A DNA stretch of 64,000 nucleotides from Glycomyces fuscus (GCA_002529455.1 NYMS01000004.1:1-64000), one strand, 5' to 3'. Counted from the stretch's first letter, positions 26,849-36,134 are shown. Notes: a model not told the origin generated them from the letters alone. Program-made: numbers and translations.

Positions 26849-27730
26849 ATGCCCCGGAGCACCTTTCCCGTCCCGTTCCACCGGCTGGCCGCCCCGGCCC
26901 GGGAGGCGCTCCTGCCCCTCGCCGACGGCCTGGGCGCGCTCACCGCACCGGCCCGCGCCCTGCCCGACTTCCTCATCTGCGGGGCGCAGCGCTCGGGCAC
27001 GACGTCGCTGTTCAAGTCGCTGTGCCTGCACCCGTCCGTCACCGGTCCCACCCTGCGCAAGGGGGTGCACTTCTTCGACACCGGGTACCGCGGCGGCCCG
27101 GACCGCTACCGGTCGTACTTCCCCCTGCGCGCGACGCTGCGGGCCCGGCCGGGGCGTCCCCGGGTGAGGGTGGTCGAGTCCAGCCCGTACTACCTGTTCC
27201 ACCCGCTGGCCGCCGAGCGGATCGCCCGCGACCTGCCGGACGTGCGGGTGGTGGTCATCCTGCGGGACCCGGTGGAGCGGGCCTACTCGGCGCACGCGCA
27301 CGAGACCGCGCGCGGGTTCGAGACGGAGCCGTTCGAGCGGGCCCTGGAGCTGGAGCCGGAGCGGCTGGCCGGTGAGGAGGAGCGGATGCTGGCCGACCCC
27401 GGGTACCGGTCGTACTCCCACCAGCACCACGGGTACGTGGCGCGCGGCCGCTACGCGGACCAGCTGGCGCGGATGGAGAAGCACCTGGGGCGGGACCGGA
27501 TGCACGTGGTGGACCACGCCGACCTGTTCGACGGCACGGCGCGGGCGCTGACCGGGGTGGAGCGGTTCCTGGGGCTGCCGCCCGGGCCGGGGACCGCCCC
27601 GGGCAGGCACAACGCGCGCGCACGGACGACGATGCCCGAGGGGCTGCGCGCGGAGCTGGCCGCGCGGTTCGCCGACAGCGACGCCCGGCTGGCGGACTGG
27701 TGGGGGCGCGTCCCCTCGTGGCGCGCGTGA
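26849..27730 (+). CDS. PAPS-dependent sulfotransferase
   Basis: 293 residues. Heparan-sulfate-sulfotransferase-like fold: the 5'-phosphosulfate loop C-G-A-Q-R-S-G-T-T-S-L-F lies at about 50-61, and the 3'-phosphate site V-V-V-I-L-R-D-P-V-E-R-A-Y-S at about 133-146. It transfers sulfate from PAPS to an acceptor, most likely a sugar of the polymer made here. ATG 26849 has AAGGAG upstream. The start of the next gene overlaps its stop (GTGA). CysD, CysN and CysQ for sulfate activation and PAP removal are encoded on the opposite strand of the same cluster. Confidence 0.85.
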   Translation: MPRSTFPVPFHRLAAPAREALLPLADGLGALTAPARALPDFLICGAQRSGTTSLFKSLCLHPSVTGPTLRKGVHFFDTGYRGGPDRYRSYFPLRATLRARPGRPRVRVVESSPYYLFHPLAAERIARDLPDVRVVVILRDPVERAYSAHAHETARGFETEPFERALELEPERLAGEEERMLADPGYRSYSHQHHGYVARGRYADQLARMEKHLGRDRMHVVDHADLFDGTARALTGVERFLGLPPGPGTAPGRHNARARTTMPEGLRAELAARFADSDARLADWWGRVPSWRA

Positions 27731-29427
27731 CCGCCGCGGCGGAGCGGGAGGGGGCGGGGCTGCGCCGCGTGCTGCGCGGCGGGGCGGTCAACATGGCGGG
27801 GGCGGTGGTCGGCGCCGCGCTGAACCTCGCCGTGATCGTGACGATCACGCGGGCCTTCTCCCAGGAGACGGCGGGGCTGCTGTTCTCGGCGACGTCGGTG
27901 TTCCTCATCGCCGCGGTGGTGGCGAACCTGGGCGCGTCGGACGGGCTGGTGTACTTCATCGCCCGGATGCGCGTGTTCGGCAGGCCCGGGGGCGTGTCCT
28001 GGCTGCTGCGGACGGCCGTGGCCCCGGCCGTGCTGGTGGCGTGCGCGCTGGCGGTGCTGCTGCTGGCGTGCGCCGGGCCGGTGGCGGAGGGGCTCGGCGG
28101 CGGGGCGGACGTCTACCTGCGGCTGCTGGCGGTGTTCCTGCCGTTCGCGGTGCTGGCCGACACGGCCCTGGCCGCGACGCGTGCCCACCACGACATGGCC
28201 GGGACCGTGCTGGTGGACAAGGTGGGCCGTCCGCTGGCGCAGCTGGCCCTGGTGGCGGCGGTGGCGGTCTCGGGGGCGGCGGGGCTGCTGGCGCTGGCGT
28301 GGGCGGGGCCGTACCTGCCCGCGGCCGTGCTGGCGTGGTTCTGGTTGGGCCGCGTCGTGCGCCGCGCCGCTCCCGAGGCCGGTGGTGCCCCTGGAGAGCC
28401 GGTGACTCCAGGGACGCACGGCGCTGCTGGCGACCCCGTGGTCGTGGAAACGGCCGCGGGGCCGGAGACTGGCCGTGCCCCAGGCGGCCCCGTGGCCGCG
28501 GGAGCGCCCGCGGCTCCCCGGGGCGAGGGCGCCTCCGGCGCTCCCGGGGCCACCGGCACGGCCGCGTCACCGGGGGGCGCGGAACAGGTGGACGCGGAAC
28601 GCGTGGAGGCGGAACGCGTGGACGCGCGGACGTTCTGGTCCTTCGCGCTGCCGCGCGCGGTGGCCGGGGTCGCCCAGATGGGTGTGCAGCGCGGCGGTGT
28701 GGTCCTCGTGGCCCTGCTGGGCGGGCTGACCGGGGCGGCGGTGTTCACGGCGGCCACGCGGGTCATGGTGGTCGGCCAGTTCGGCACGCAGGCGGTGCTG
28801 TACGCGGCCCAGCCCCGGTTCGCCGAACAGCTGGCGACGGGCGACCACGCCGGGGTCCGGACCCTCTACCAGGTGGGAACGGCGTGGCTGGTGTCCCTAC
28901 TGTGGCCGCTGTACCTGTCGGTGCTGGTGTTCGCCCCCGAGGTGATGCGGCTGTTCGGGCCGGAGTACGCGGCCGGGGCGACGGCGCTGGCCGTGGTGTG
29001 CGCGGGCCAGCTGACGGCCGCCGCGCTGGGCATGGGCGACCTGGTCCTGACCATGACCGGGCTGACCCGGCTGAACCTGGTCAACAACGTGCTGTCGCTG
29101 GCGGCGAACGTGCTGGTGTGCGTGCTGCTCGTGCCCGTGGCCGGAGCGACGGGGGCGGCCCTGGCTCTGGTGGCCGCGATGCTGGTGCGCAAGCTGCTCC
29201 CGCTGTGGCAGCTGCGCTCCCGCGTGGTGCTGCACCCGTTCAGCCGTCCGGTGCTGGCCGCGACGGCCAGCGCGCTGACGTGGTTCGCCGCCCTGCCGAT
29301 GCTGCTGGAGGCGCTGCTGGGCGGCGGAGTCGCGACGCTGGCGATGGCGGTGGCCTCGGGAGCCGTGGGGCACCTGGTGACGGTGTGGTCGCTGCGCGGA
29401 CTTCTGGGCCTGGGCCCGCGCCGGTGA
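27727..29427 (+). CDS. Polysaccharide flippase-like membrane protein (Wzx/MurJ-like)
   Basis: 566 residues from GTG 27727, which overlaps the sulfotransferase stop; another GTG lies at 27700. Twelve to fourteen transmembrane helices in the MATE/PST pattern start with an N-A-x-G-A-V-V-G-type helix. A low-complexity Gly/Pro/Ala/Glu insert of about 85 residues (about 215-298) sits in a cytoplasmic loop between helices 6 and 7. Function: flipping lipid-linked repeat units across the membrane. The insert is not part of the fold and may be a linker for partners. Confidence 0.82.
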   Translation: MTAAAEREGAGLRRVLRGGAVNMAGAVVGAALNLAVIVTITRAFSQETAGLLFSATSVFLIAAVVANLGASDGLVYFIARMRVFGRPGGVSWLLRTAVAPAVLVACALAVLLLACAGPVAEGLGGGADVYLRLLAVFLPFAVLADTALAATRAHHDMAGTVLVDKVGRPLAQLALVAAVAVSGAAGLLALAWAGPYLPAAVLAWFWLGRVVRRAAPEAGGAPGEPVTPGTHGAAGDPVVVETAAGPETGRAPGGPVAAGAPAAPRGEGASGAPGATGTAASPGGAEQVDAERVEAERVDARTFWSFALPRAVAGVAQMGVQRGGVVLVALLGGLTGAAVFTAATRVMVVGQFGTQAVLYAAQPRFAEQLATGDHAGVRTLYQVGTAWLVSLLWPLYLSVLVFAPEVMRLFGPEYAAGATALAVVCAGQLTAAALGMGDLVLTMTGLTRLNLVNNVLSLAANVLVCVLLVPVAGATGAALALVAAMLVRKLLPLWQLRSRVVLHPFSRPVLAATASALTWFAALPMLLEALLGGGVATLAMAVASGAVGHLVTVWSLRGLLGLGPRR

Positions 29428-29612
29428 GGCACGCGGCGGCCTCCGGCGGAGTCGGTGCGGGCACGCCGAGGCGGGCGGACCCCGGGGACCCCCCGTATCC
29501 ATCAAAGCCCGTACGGGCGCCCGCCGGAAGACGCCCCTCCCGCCTGTGGACAACCCGTGCGCCTCGCCGCGACCATCCCAATGACTACGCAGAGTTATGA
29601 AATGATGACCTC

Positions 29613-30071
29613 ATGTCTCCACGACCGGTTCTCCTGGTGGCCTCCAGCGGGGGGCACCTCACCCAGCTGTGCTCGCTGCGTCCCTGGTGGCGGGACCGCG
29701 AGCGCGTGTGGGTGACCTTCCGGACCCCGGACGCCGAATCCGCCCTGGCCGACGAGCGCGTCCGGTGGGCCTTCCACCCCACCACCCGCCACGTGGGCAA
29801 CCTCCTGCGCAACACCTGGCTGGCCGTCCGCGTCCTGCGGGAGCACCGCCCCCGCGCCGTGGTCACCACCGGCGCCGGGGTGGCCCTGCCGTTCTTCGTC
29901 CTGGCCTGGCTGCTGCGGATACCGACCGTCTACATCGAGGTCTACGACCGCCTCGACACACCGACGCTCACCGCCCGGCTGTGCCGTCCGTTCACCCGGC
30001 TGTCCCTCGCCCAGTGGGAGGAACAGCGCGCCTTCATGCCGACCGCCATCACGGTAGGACCGCTGCTTTGA
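29613..30071 (+). CDS. PssD/Alg14-like glycosyltransferase subunit
   Basis: 152 residues, the normal Alg14/PssD length. The N terminus has the A-S-S-G-G-H-L loop at about 10-16. The middle reads V-V-T-T-G-A-G-V-A-L-P-F and then a hydrophobic membrane-attachment stretch; I-Y-I-E-V-Y-D-type and V-G-P-L-L ends fit. Alg14-type subunits hold the catalytic Alg13/PssE half at the membrane to add a sugar to a polyprenyl-linked precursor. The stop overlaps the TTG start of the next gene, which carries the PssE half. Confidence 0.8.
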   Translation: MSPRPVLLVASSGGHLTQLCSLRPWWRDRERVWVTFRTPDAESALADERVRWAFHPTTRHVGNLLRNTWLAVRVLREHRPRAVVTTGAGVALPFFVLAWLLRIPTVYIEVYDRLDTPTLTARLCRPFTRLSLAQWEEQRAFMPTAITVGPLL

Positions 30072-31660
30072 CCGAACAGACCACGCGTCCCGTCCCCAGC
30101 CCCGACGACAGCGGCCACCCCGACGTGGTCGTCAGCCTCGGCACCGACCACCACTCCTTCGACCGGCTGGTCCGCTGGATCGACGACTACGCCCGGCGCC
30201 ACCGCGACCTGCGCCTCCTGGTCCAGCACGGGCACAGCGCCGCTCCCGCGGTGGCCGCGGGCATCCCGTTCCTGTCCGGCGAGGACCTCGGCGAGCACAT
30301 GCGCCGGGCCCGGGTGGTCGTCACCCACGGCGGTCCGGGCACCATCGTCCAGGCGCGCCGCGCCGGACGCCTGCCCATCGTCGTCGCCCGCGACCCCGAA
30401 CTGGACGAGCACGTCGACGAGCACCAGCTCCTGTTCGTCCGGCGCCTGGAGGAGGCGGGCCGGGTGCGCGCCTGCGCCACCCCCCAGCAGCTGTCCGCGC
30501 TCCTGGACAGGGCGCTCGCCTCGCCGGGGGAGTTCCGGGTGGACCCCGGCGACGGCGAGGGCACCGAGCGGGCCGCGCTGCGCGCCGGGGAGCTCATCGA
30601 CCTGCTCACGGGTGCCCGGGACACGGCGGCGGAGACCGCGGAGTGCTCCGGCGCCGGGACCGCCGTCCGCACCGCCGGGAGCGGCGCGGGCCCGCGGACC
30701 GCCGACCGGACCGCCGACCGGACCACCGCGCCCGGCGCCGACGACACCGGGCGCCGGCCCGGCGTGACCGTGGTGGTGCCCACCCGGGACCGGCCGGAGC
30801 TGCTGCGCCGCACCCTGCGGGCGATCAGCGACCAGGACTACCCGGGCCGCATCACCACGATCGTCGTCTTCGACAACGACCAGCCCGACCCCTCCCTGGC
30901 CCGCTCCGACGGCGAGCGCCCCGTGCGGGTGGTCACCAACACCCTCACCCCCGGGCTGGCCGGGGCCCGCAACACCGGTGTGCTCGCCGCCGACACCGAC
31001 CTGGTGGCCTTCTGCGACGACGACGACACGTGGCTGCCGGGGAAGCTCCGGGCACAGGTCGACGTCATGCTCGACGAGCCCGGCACCGAGATGGTGTGCT
31101 GCGGCATCCGGGTGGTCTACGACAGGGTCGAGGCGGTCCGCAGCCTGGACCGCACCAGCGTGACCTTCGGCGACCTGCTGGGGTCGCGGCTGACCGAGCT
31201 GCACCCGTCCACGTTCCTCATCCGGCGCCGCGCCATGCTCGACGGCTGCGGGACCGTCAGCGAGGAGATCCCCGGCAGCTACGCCGAGGACTACGAACTG
31301 CTGCTGAGGCTGGCCCGGCGAGGCCCCATCCGCAACATCCCCGAACCGGGCGTGCGGGTGCTCTGGCACCGCAGGTCGCACTTCTCCGGGCGCTGGCGGA
31401 CCATCTCCACCGCCCTGCGCTGGCTGCTGGAGCGCTATCCCGAGTTCGCGCTGGTGCCGCGCGGCCACGCTCGCGTGGCCGGGCAGATCGCCTTCGCCGA
31501 GGCCGCGTCCGGGCGCCGGCGCGCCGCGCTGCGCTGGATCGGCACCACGGTCCGCAGCCGCCCCGCCGAGGCCCGCGCCTACCTGGCGCTGGCGGTGGTG
31601 TGCGGGCTGCCCGCGGGGTGGGTCACGCGCGCGCTGCACCTGCGCGGCAGGGGCGTGTAA
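30068..31660 (+). CDS. PssE-like glycosyltransferase fused to a GT2 glycosyltransferase
   Basis: 530 residues from a TTG overlapping the PssD stop (TTGA). The first 175 residues are the Alg13/PssE GT28-C half (V-V-S-L-G-T-D-H-H-S-F-D-R-L and V-V-T-H-G-G-P-G-T-I donor loop). A Thr/Ala/Asp-rich linker follows (about 180-230), then a GT-A family 2 domain from about 232, with V-V-V-P-T-R-D-R-P-E-L-L and the F-C-D-D-D-D-T-W metal motif near 316. The last 90 residues are helical. PssE usually stands alone, so this fusion suggests two successive sugar transfers by one chain. Confidence 0.8.
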   Translation: MTEQTTRPVPSPDDSGHPDVVVSLGTDHHSFDRLVRWIDDYARRHRDLRLLVQHGHSAAPAVAAGIPFLSGEDLGEHMRRARVVVTHGGPGTIVQARRAGRLPIVVARDPELDEHVDEHQLLFVRRLEEAGRVRACATPQQLSALLDRALASPGEFRVDPGDGEGTERAALRAGELIDLLTGARDTAAETAECSGAGTAVRTAGSGAGPRTADRTADRTTAPGADDTGRRPGVTVVVPTRDRPELLRRTLRAISDQDYPGRITTIVVFDNDQPDPSLARSDGERPVRVVTNTLTPGLAGARNTGVLAADTDLVAFCDDDDTWLPGKLRAQVDVMLDEPGTEMVCCGIRVVYDRVEAVRSLDRTSVTFGDLLGSRLTELHPSTFLIRRRAMLDGCGTVSEEIPGSYAEDYELLLRLARRGPIRNIPEPGVRVLWHRRSHFSGRWRTISTALRWLLERYPEFALVPRGHARVAGQIAFAEAASGRRRAALRWIGTTVRSRPAEARAYLALAVVCGLPAGWVTRALHLRGRGV

Positions 31661-31718
31661 CCTCGGTCCGCGCGCCGGGGCGTCCGGCGCGCGGACCGAG
31701 CAGCCGGAAAGGACGCGC

Positions 31719-32303
31719 ATGATCCGGAGAGCCACTCCCGACGACGTCGGAGGGGCGGCGGACACACTGGCCGCCGCGTTCGCGGACTACCCCTTCACCC
31801 GTCACGTGATCAGCGCCGACGACCACGAGACGCGGCTGCGGGAGTTCCAGCGGATCTTCCTCGCCGACGTCGGCCTCCCGTACGGGCGGGTGTGGGTGAG
31901 CGAGGACCTCCGGGCCGCCTCCGTCTGGACGGTGCCCGGCTCCGACGGCGCACAGGAGGCCATGGAGGCCCTGCTCCCCCGGCTCGTGGAGCTGGCGGGC
32001 GACCGCGCCCCGGCCTACGCGGAGGCCGAGGCCGCCATGGCGCCGCACCGGCCGGAGGAACCGGTGTGGTTCCTCGGCACCGTCGGCGTCCACCCCGCCT
32101 CCCAGGGCCGGGGCCTGGGGCGCGCGGTGGTCGGCGCGGGCCTGCACGAGGCCGACGCGGCGGGCTTCCCGACCTTCCTGGAGACGTCGACGAAGGACAA
32201 CGTGGGCCTGTACACGTCGCTCGGCTTCCGTGTGACCGCCGAGTACGAGCTGCCCGGGGGCGGCCCGCGCACCTGGTCCATGCTCCGGCCCGTGGGCGGC
32301 TGA
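31719..32303 (+). CDS. GNAT family N-acetyltransferase
   Basis: 194 residues. The acetyl-CoA motif A is clear near residues 122-135: V-H-P-A-S-Q-G-R-G-L-G-R-A-V (Q/RxxGxG/A), followed by L-E-T-S-T-K-D-N-V-G-L-Y-x-x-L-G-F. That T-x-x-N-x-x-x-Y-x-x-x-G-F end is common in N- or O-acetylating GNATs. It is the last plus-strand gene of the cluster, 58 bases after the fusion gene with GGAAAGGA before the ATG. It may modify a precursor sugar, or be an unrelated passenger. A strong terminator follows. Confidence 0.8.
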   Translation: MIRRATPDDVGGAADTLAAAFADYPFTRHVISADDHETRLREFQRIFLADVGLPYGRVWVSEDLRAASVWTVPGSDGAQEAMEALLPRLVELAGDRAPAYAEAEAAMAPHRPEEPVWFLGTVGVHPASQGRGLGRAVVGAGLHEADAAGFPTFLETSTKDNVGLYTSLGFRVTAEYELPGGGPRTWSMLRPVGG

Positions 32304-32368
32304 GCGGGCGCCCCCGCGCGCGGCCCCGCACGCCCACGGCGCCGGGGCCGGGGGCGGGGGCCCGCACA

Positions 32369-32405
32369 CGCGGACCGCCGCCCCCGGTGGGAGCGGCGGT
32401 CCGCG
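32369..32405. terminator. bidirectional terminator at the centre of the cluster
   Basis: Perfect 13-base arms CGCGGACCGCCGC and GCGGCGGTCCGCG around an 11-base loop, between the two convergent halves of the exopolysaccharide region. Confidence 0.75.
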
Positions 32406-32439
32406 CGAACCGTCCCGGACGGTCCCGGGGCCCGGGCGG

Positions 32440-33561
32440 TCAGTCCCGTTCCCGGGCGTACTCGACCAGGCCGCGCACCTGCTCGGGCAGGTACACGTAC
32501 GGGTCCTTCCCGGCCGCCTCGAAGCCGCGCTGGGCGTGCTCGTTGGCCCGGATCCGGAAGTCGCAGTCCGGGGAGAGCCGGTTGTCCCACACCTTGACCG
32601 CGCGCACCCGCTCGTAGCGGCGCAGCACGTCGGGGATCTCGGAGTACCACTCCAGGGTCTCCTTCGAGCCGATGGGCGTGGTGCCCATCTCACCGATCAT
32701 CACCGGCTTGTCCGGGTCGATCCCGTGTTCGGGCCCCTCGTTCTGGAACCACTCGTAGGCCGGGCGCATCATGTCCTCGAAGGAGTACACCTCGTCCCAG
32801 TGGGGCTGGTGGTCGCAGCCGGTCATGTTGTACGCCTCCCAGCTGACCCAGTCGACGTAGTCGTTGCCGGGCCACAGGCCGGGGAGGCGGTCGAAGTTGC
32901 CCTCCCACCCGGTCACGTTCCACACCCAGATGGCGTTGTCCGCGCCCTCCTCGCGGTACAGGTCCACGATGTGGCGCCAGGCCCGCACGAACTCCTCGGG
33001 CGTACCGCGCTTGTCGTAGCGCTTGTTGGCGTCGGCCTCGTGGTCGAAGGTGACGAAGTAGGGCACGTCCAGCTCCGCGACGGCGCGGGCCTGGGAGCGC
33101 AGCGAGTCGTCGAACCCGCCGTCCACGATGGACTCGTAGGAGACCTCCGGGTGCCCCGAGCGCCTGAACCGGCGGGCCTCGATGTTGGTGTGCACGAACC
33201 TGCCCTCGGCGATCAGCTCCCGCTCGCGCCTGCCGGGGATCCCGGCCTGGTCGATGCCGCGCCAGGTGTAGACGATGTCCATGCGGCGGTCGACCGCCTC
33301 CTCCAGCGGCTCGATCCGGTCCTGGTAGGGGCTGGCCCCCCACCAGACGCCGCACGAGGGCTCCAGGATCTCCGAGACGGTGCACTCCTCGTCGGCGCCG
33401 TACCCGTCCCGGGAGAACTCCGTCGCACCGACGGGCCGGTCCGAGGGTTGGCGTGGGGACGAGGGTGCCTCGCCCGCCGGGGCGTCCCCCGCCCCGGCCA
33501 GTGTCAGGACGAGGGTCAGTGCCCCCGTCGTCGCCAGTGCCCGTACCGGTCCCCTGTCCAC
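32440..33561 (-). CDS. Secreted GH26-like glycoside hydrolase
   Basis: 373 residues. A signal peptide (about 1-29, ending A-P-A-G-E-A) is followed by a TIM-barrel domain. The GH26 acid/base is in F-V-T-F-D-H-E-A-D (about 173), preceded by a barrel strand. The nucleophile is in P-V-M-I-G-E-M-G (about 290). W-V-W-N-V-T-G and the W-V-S-W-E-A-Y-N strand fit the clan. GH26 enzymes cut mannans, mixed-linkage glucans or xylans; here it may trim the polymer made by the cluster. The GTG start has GGGGGAG six bases upstream. It is probably the last gene of a two-gene unit with the sulfotransferase. Confidence 0.75.
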   Translation of the reverse strand: MDRGPVRALATTGALTLVLTLAGAGDAPAGEAPSSPRQPSDRPVGATEFSRDGYGADEECTVSEILEPSCGVWWGASPYQDRIEPLEEAVDRRMDIVYTWRGIDQAGIPGRRERELIAEGRFVHTNIEARRFRRSGHPEVSYESIVDGGFDDSLRSQARAVAELDVPYFVTFDHEADANKRYDKRGTPEEFVRAWRHIVDLYREEGADNAIWVWNVTGWEGNFDRLPGLWPGNDYVDWVSWEAYNMTGCDHQPHWDEVYSFEDMMRPAYEWFQNEGPEHGIDPDKPVMIGEMGTTPIGSKETLEWYSEIPDVLRRYERVRAVKVWDNRLSPDCDFRIRANEHAQRGFEAAGKDPYVYLPEQVRGLVEYARERD

Positions 33562-33665
33562 GGCGAACTCCCCCTAGCTCTCCAAAATGTGACGCAGTGT
33601 ATTTAGACGGACACCATACGTCATATTGGGGGCAGATAACAGTCCCTGAAGTGGCAAAACGGACT

Positions 33666-34592
33666 TCAGTAGCCGTAACGCCCTCGGGACGGAGCCGTCA
33701 CGGCGGTCACCAGACGCCGCCGCCAGGCGGGCATCGCCTCACGCCACCCGTGGTCGGCGCGGACCCCCACACGCCCGGCGGTGAACCGCATCGGGTTGCC
33801 CGACACGGCGTGCCCCTCCGACGGGACCGGACAGCCCTCCGCCGCGTCCGGCGGGGTGCCCGCGTACCCCGCGAACCCGGCGATCCGGGCGAACTCCCCT
33901 CCGGGATCGGCGACGAAGTCCTCGTAGCGCACGCGCAGGGTCGGGACGCCGCGCCGCGCCAGGGCGTCGAAGCAGGCGTTCTGGGTCATCCACTGCACCG
34001 ACGCCCGCCCGGCCGAGTAGCGGGCCATCTCCGGCTCGCTGCTGTCGGGGGAGGCGTCCGGGCGCGCCACGCGCTTGGCCCAGGAGTGGGCCACCGCCCG
34101 CGGGTCGCGCACCACGTGCAGCAGGCGCATCCGGGCGCCGTAGCGCCAGCGCAGGCAGGCGGCCAGGGAGGCGTGCTTGCTGGCGTCCACGATCACGTGG
34201 GCGCCGCTGACCAGGGACACCGCCGAGTACAGGCGGTGGTAGAGCTCGGTGTAGCGGTCGCAGCGGGAGGCGAACAGGCCCTCGCGGGCACCGTTGAGCA
34301 GCACCGGGAGGAAGCGGGTGCGGTCGACGCGGCCCTTGAGCCGCAGCACCTCCCCGACGTCGAGGCGGTCCCAGCCGCCGAAGGCCTCCCGGCCCACGTC
34401 GGTCCAGAAGCCGCAGCCGGAGAACGGTCGGCCGCAGCCGCACCGCTCGTCCTCCACCAGTCCGCGCCGCCACAGGTGCACGACCTCGCCGACCGAGCAG
34501 AACCCGGGCAGTTCGCCGAGGAGCCGCTCGATCAGGGTCGAGCCGGAGCGGCCCATTCCACCGACGAACACCAGTCGATAACCATCGTCCAC
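33666..34592 (-). CDS. Sulfotransferase (second of the cluster)
   Basis: 308 residues. The 5'-phosphosulfate loop G-G-M-G-R-S-G-S-T-L-I-E-R-L is at about 11-24. The 3'-phosphate region L-L-H-V-V-R-D-P-R-A-V-A-H-S-W is at about 154-168. A C-G-C-G cluster and the middle insert (about 45-110) resemble bacterial sulfotransferases that act on sugars or lipids. It differs clearly from the plus-strand sulfotransferase, so the two probably modify different positions. The start is GTG directly after a TAGCCT-N6 leaderless promoter, giving it a transcript of its own with the GH26-like gene. Confidence 0.8.
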   Translation of the reverse strand: MDDGYRLVFVGGMGRSGSTLIERLLGELPGFCSVGEVVHLWRRGLVEDERCGCGRPFSGCGFWTDVGREAFGGWDRLDVGEVLRLKGRVDRTRFLPVLLNGAREGLFASRCDRYTELYHRLYSAVSLVSGAHVIVDASKHASLAACLRWRYGARMRLLHVVRDPRAVAHSWAKRVARPDASPDSSEPEMARYSAGRASVQWMTQNACFDALARRGVPTLRVRYEDFVADPGGEFARIAGFAGYAGTPPDAAEGCPVPSEGHAVSGNPMRFTAGRVGVRADHGWREAMPAWRRRLVTAVTAPSRGRYGY

Positions 34593-34598
34593 CCGGCC

Positions 34599-34604
34599 AG
34601 GCTA
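34599..34604 (-). promoter_or_regulatory. -10 element of a leaderless promoter (sulfotransferase 2)
   Basis: Minus strand reads TAGCCT, six bases, then GTG at 34592, in a locally A+T-rich patch. The gene can thus be transcribed apart from cysN, whose terminator-like palindrome lies about 195 bases upstream. Confidence 0.5.
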
Positions 34605-34796
34605 TTACTTTCGGTCATGGCTTGTGACCCACAGGTGACGAAGGGAGGGGTTCGGGGGGAGCGGCCCGGACCCCCGCCCCCCGGGGCCGCCCCTCGGCCC
34701 GCCGTCCCCGGTCCGGCACGGACGCGGGAACGGGCCGGACGCGCGAACGGGCCGGGCTCCCCGGACGGCGCGCGGGCCGTGTCCCGCGCAGCGCGA

Positions 34797-34818
34797 GGGG
34801 CCGCCCGCGGGCGGCCCC
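34797..34818 (-). terminator. cysN terminator
   Basis: Near-perfect 22-base palindrome (GGGGCCGCCC/GGGCGGCCCC around GC), 48 bases past the cysN stop on the minus strand. Confidence 0.55.
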
Positions 34819-34865
34819 GTCGCACGGCCGCCGGTCCGGAGCGCCCCGAGGCGCCCCGTCCGGGG

Positions 34866-36134
34866 TCAGTCGGTCTTGACGACCATCCCCGCGGCGACCG
34901 TGACGTTGGTGGACTCGTCGATGAGGATGAACCCGCCCGTCTGGCGGTTCTTGGCGTACTCGTCCACGAACAGGGGCTGGGTGGAGCGCAGCCGCACCCG
35001 GCCGATCTCGTTGAGCGCCAGGTGGTCGGCCTGCTCGTCGCGGTGCAGCGTGTTGACGTCCAGCCGGTACCGCAGGTCCTTGACCACGACCTTCGCGGTG
35101 CGGGTGGTGTGCTTGAGGATGAGCTTGGAGCGCGGCGTGAGCTTGCGCGCGTCCGTCATCCAGCACACCATCGCCTCCAGGTCCTGGGTGACCGCGGGGG
35201 CGTTGTTGGGGCGGCAGATCATGTCGCCCCGGGAGATGTCGATCTCGTCCTCCAGCAGGAGGGTGACCGACATCGGCGAGTAGGCCTCGGCGACGTCGCC
35301 GTCGGCGGTGACGATCCTGGCGATCCGCGTGTTCAGTCCGGACGGCAGGTGGACGACCTCGTCGCCCGGCTTGAGGACGCCGCCCGCGATCTGGCCCGCG
35401 TAGCCCCGGTAGTCGTGCAGTTCGGGGTCGGCCGACTTGTGCGGCCGGATCACGTACTGCACGGGGAAGCGCGCGTCGATGAGGTTGCGGTCGGAGGCGA
35501 TGTGCACGTTCTCCAGGTGGTGGAGCAGGGAGGGCCCGGTGTACCAGGGCATGTTCTCCGAGCGGCTCACCACGTTGTCGCCGTGCAGGGCCGAGATCGG
35601 CACGAACGTCAGGTCGCACACGTCCAGCTTGGTGGCGAAGTCGGCGAACTCGGCCTTGATCTCCTCGAAGCGGTCCTGGGAGTAGTCCACCAGGTCCATC
35701 TTGTTGACCGCCAGCACCAGGTGGGGCACCTGGAGCAGGGTGGTGAGGAAGGCGTGGCGGCGGCTCTGCTCCTGCAGGCCCTTGCGCGCGTCCACCAGGA
35801 TGATGGCGAGGTCGGCCGTGGAGGCGCCGGTGACCATGTTCCGGGTGTACTGGATGTGCCCGGGGGTGTCGGCGATGATGAAGGTGCGCTTGGGGGTGGC
35901 GAAGTAGCGGTACGCCACGTCGATGGTGATGCCCTGCTCGCGCTCGGCACGCAGGCCGTCGGTGAGCAGCGCCAGGTTGGTCTGCTCCTCGCCGCGCGCG
36001 ACGCTGGTGCGCTCCACCGCGTCGAGCTGGTCCTCGAAGATGGACTTGGAGTCGAACAGCAGTCGGCCGATCAGGGTGCTCTTGCCGTCGTCGACGGAAC
36101 CCGCCGTCGCGAACCGCAGGATGTCGTTGCTCAT
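34866..36134 (-). CDS. cysN: Sulfate adenylyltransferase subunit 1 (GTPase)
   Basis: 422 residues. EF-Tu-like GTPase that drives ATP sulfurylase with CysD, making APS from sulfate. G1 A-G-S-V-D-D-G-K-S-T (about 10-19), G3 D-T-P-G-H near 89 and G4 N-K-M-D near 144 are intact, and two beta-barrel domains follow. The length ends with domain 3, so there is no fused CysC APS kinase. ATG 36134 (M-S-N-D-I-L-R-F) matches family starts; a TTG at 36149 is also open. It follows cysD by 166 bases on the same strand. Confidence 0.92.
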   Translation of the reverse strand: MSNDILRFATAGSVDDGKSTLIGRLLFDSKSIFEDQLDAVERTSVARGEEQTNLALLTDGLRAEREQGITIDVAYRYFATPKRTFIIADTPGHIQYTRNMVTGASTADLAIILVDARKGLQEQSRRHAFLTTLLQVPHLVLAVNKMDLVDYSQDRFEEIKAEFADFATKLDVCDLTFVPISALHGDNVVSRSENMPWYTGPSLLHHLENVHIASDRNLIDARFPVQYVIRPHKSADPELHDYRGYAGQIAGGVLKPGDEVVHLPSGLNTRIARIVTADGDVAEAYSPMSVTLLLEDEIDISRGDMICRPNNAPAVTQDLEAMVCWMTDARKLTPRSKLILKHTTRTAKVVVKDLRYRLDVNTLHRDEQADHLALNEIGRVRLRSTQPLFVDEYAKNRQTGGFILIDESTNVTVAAGMVVKTD

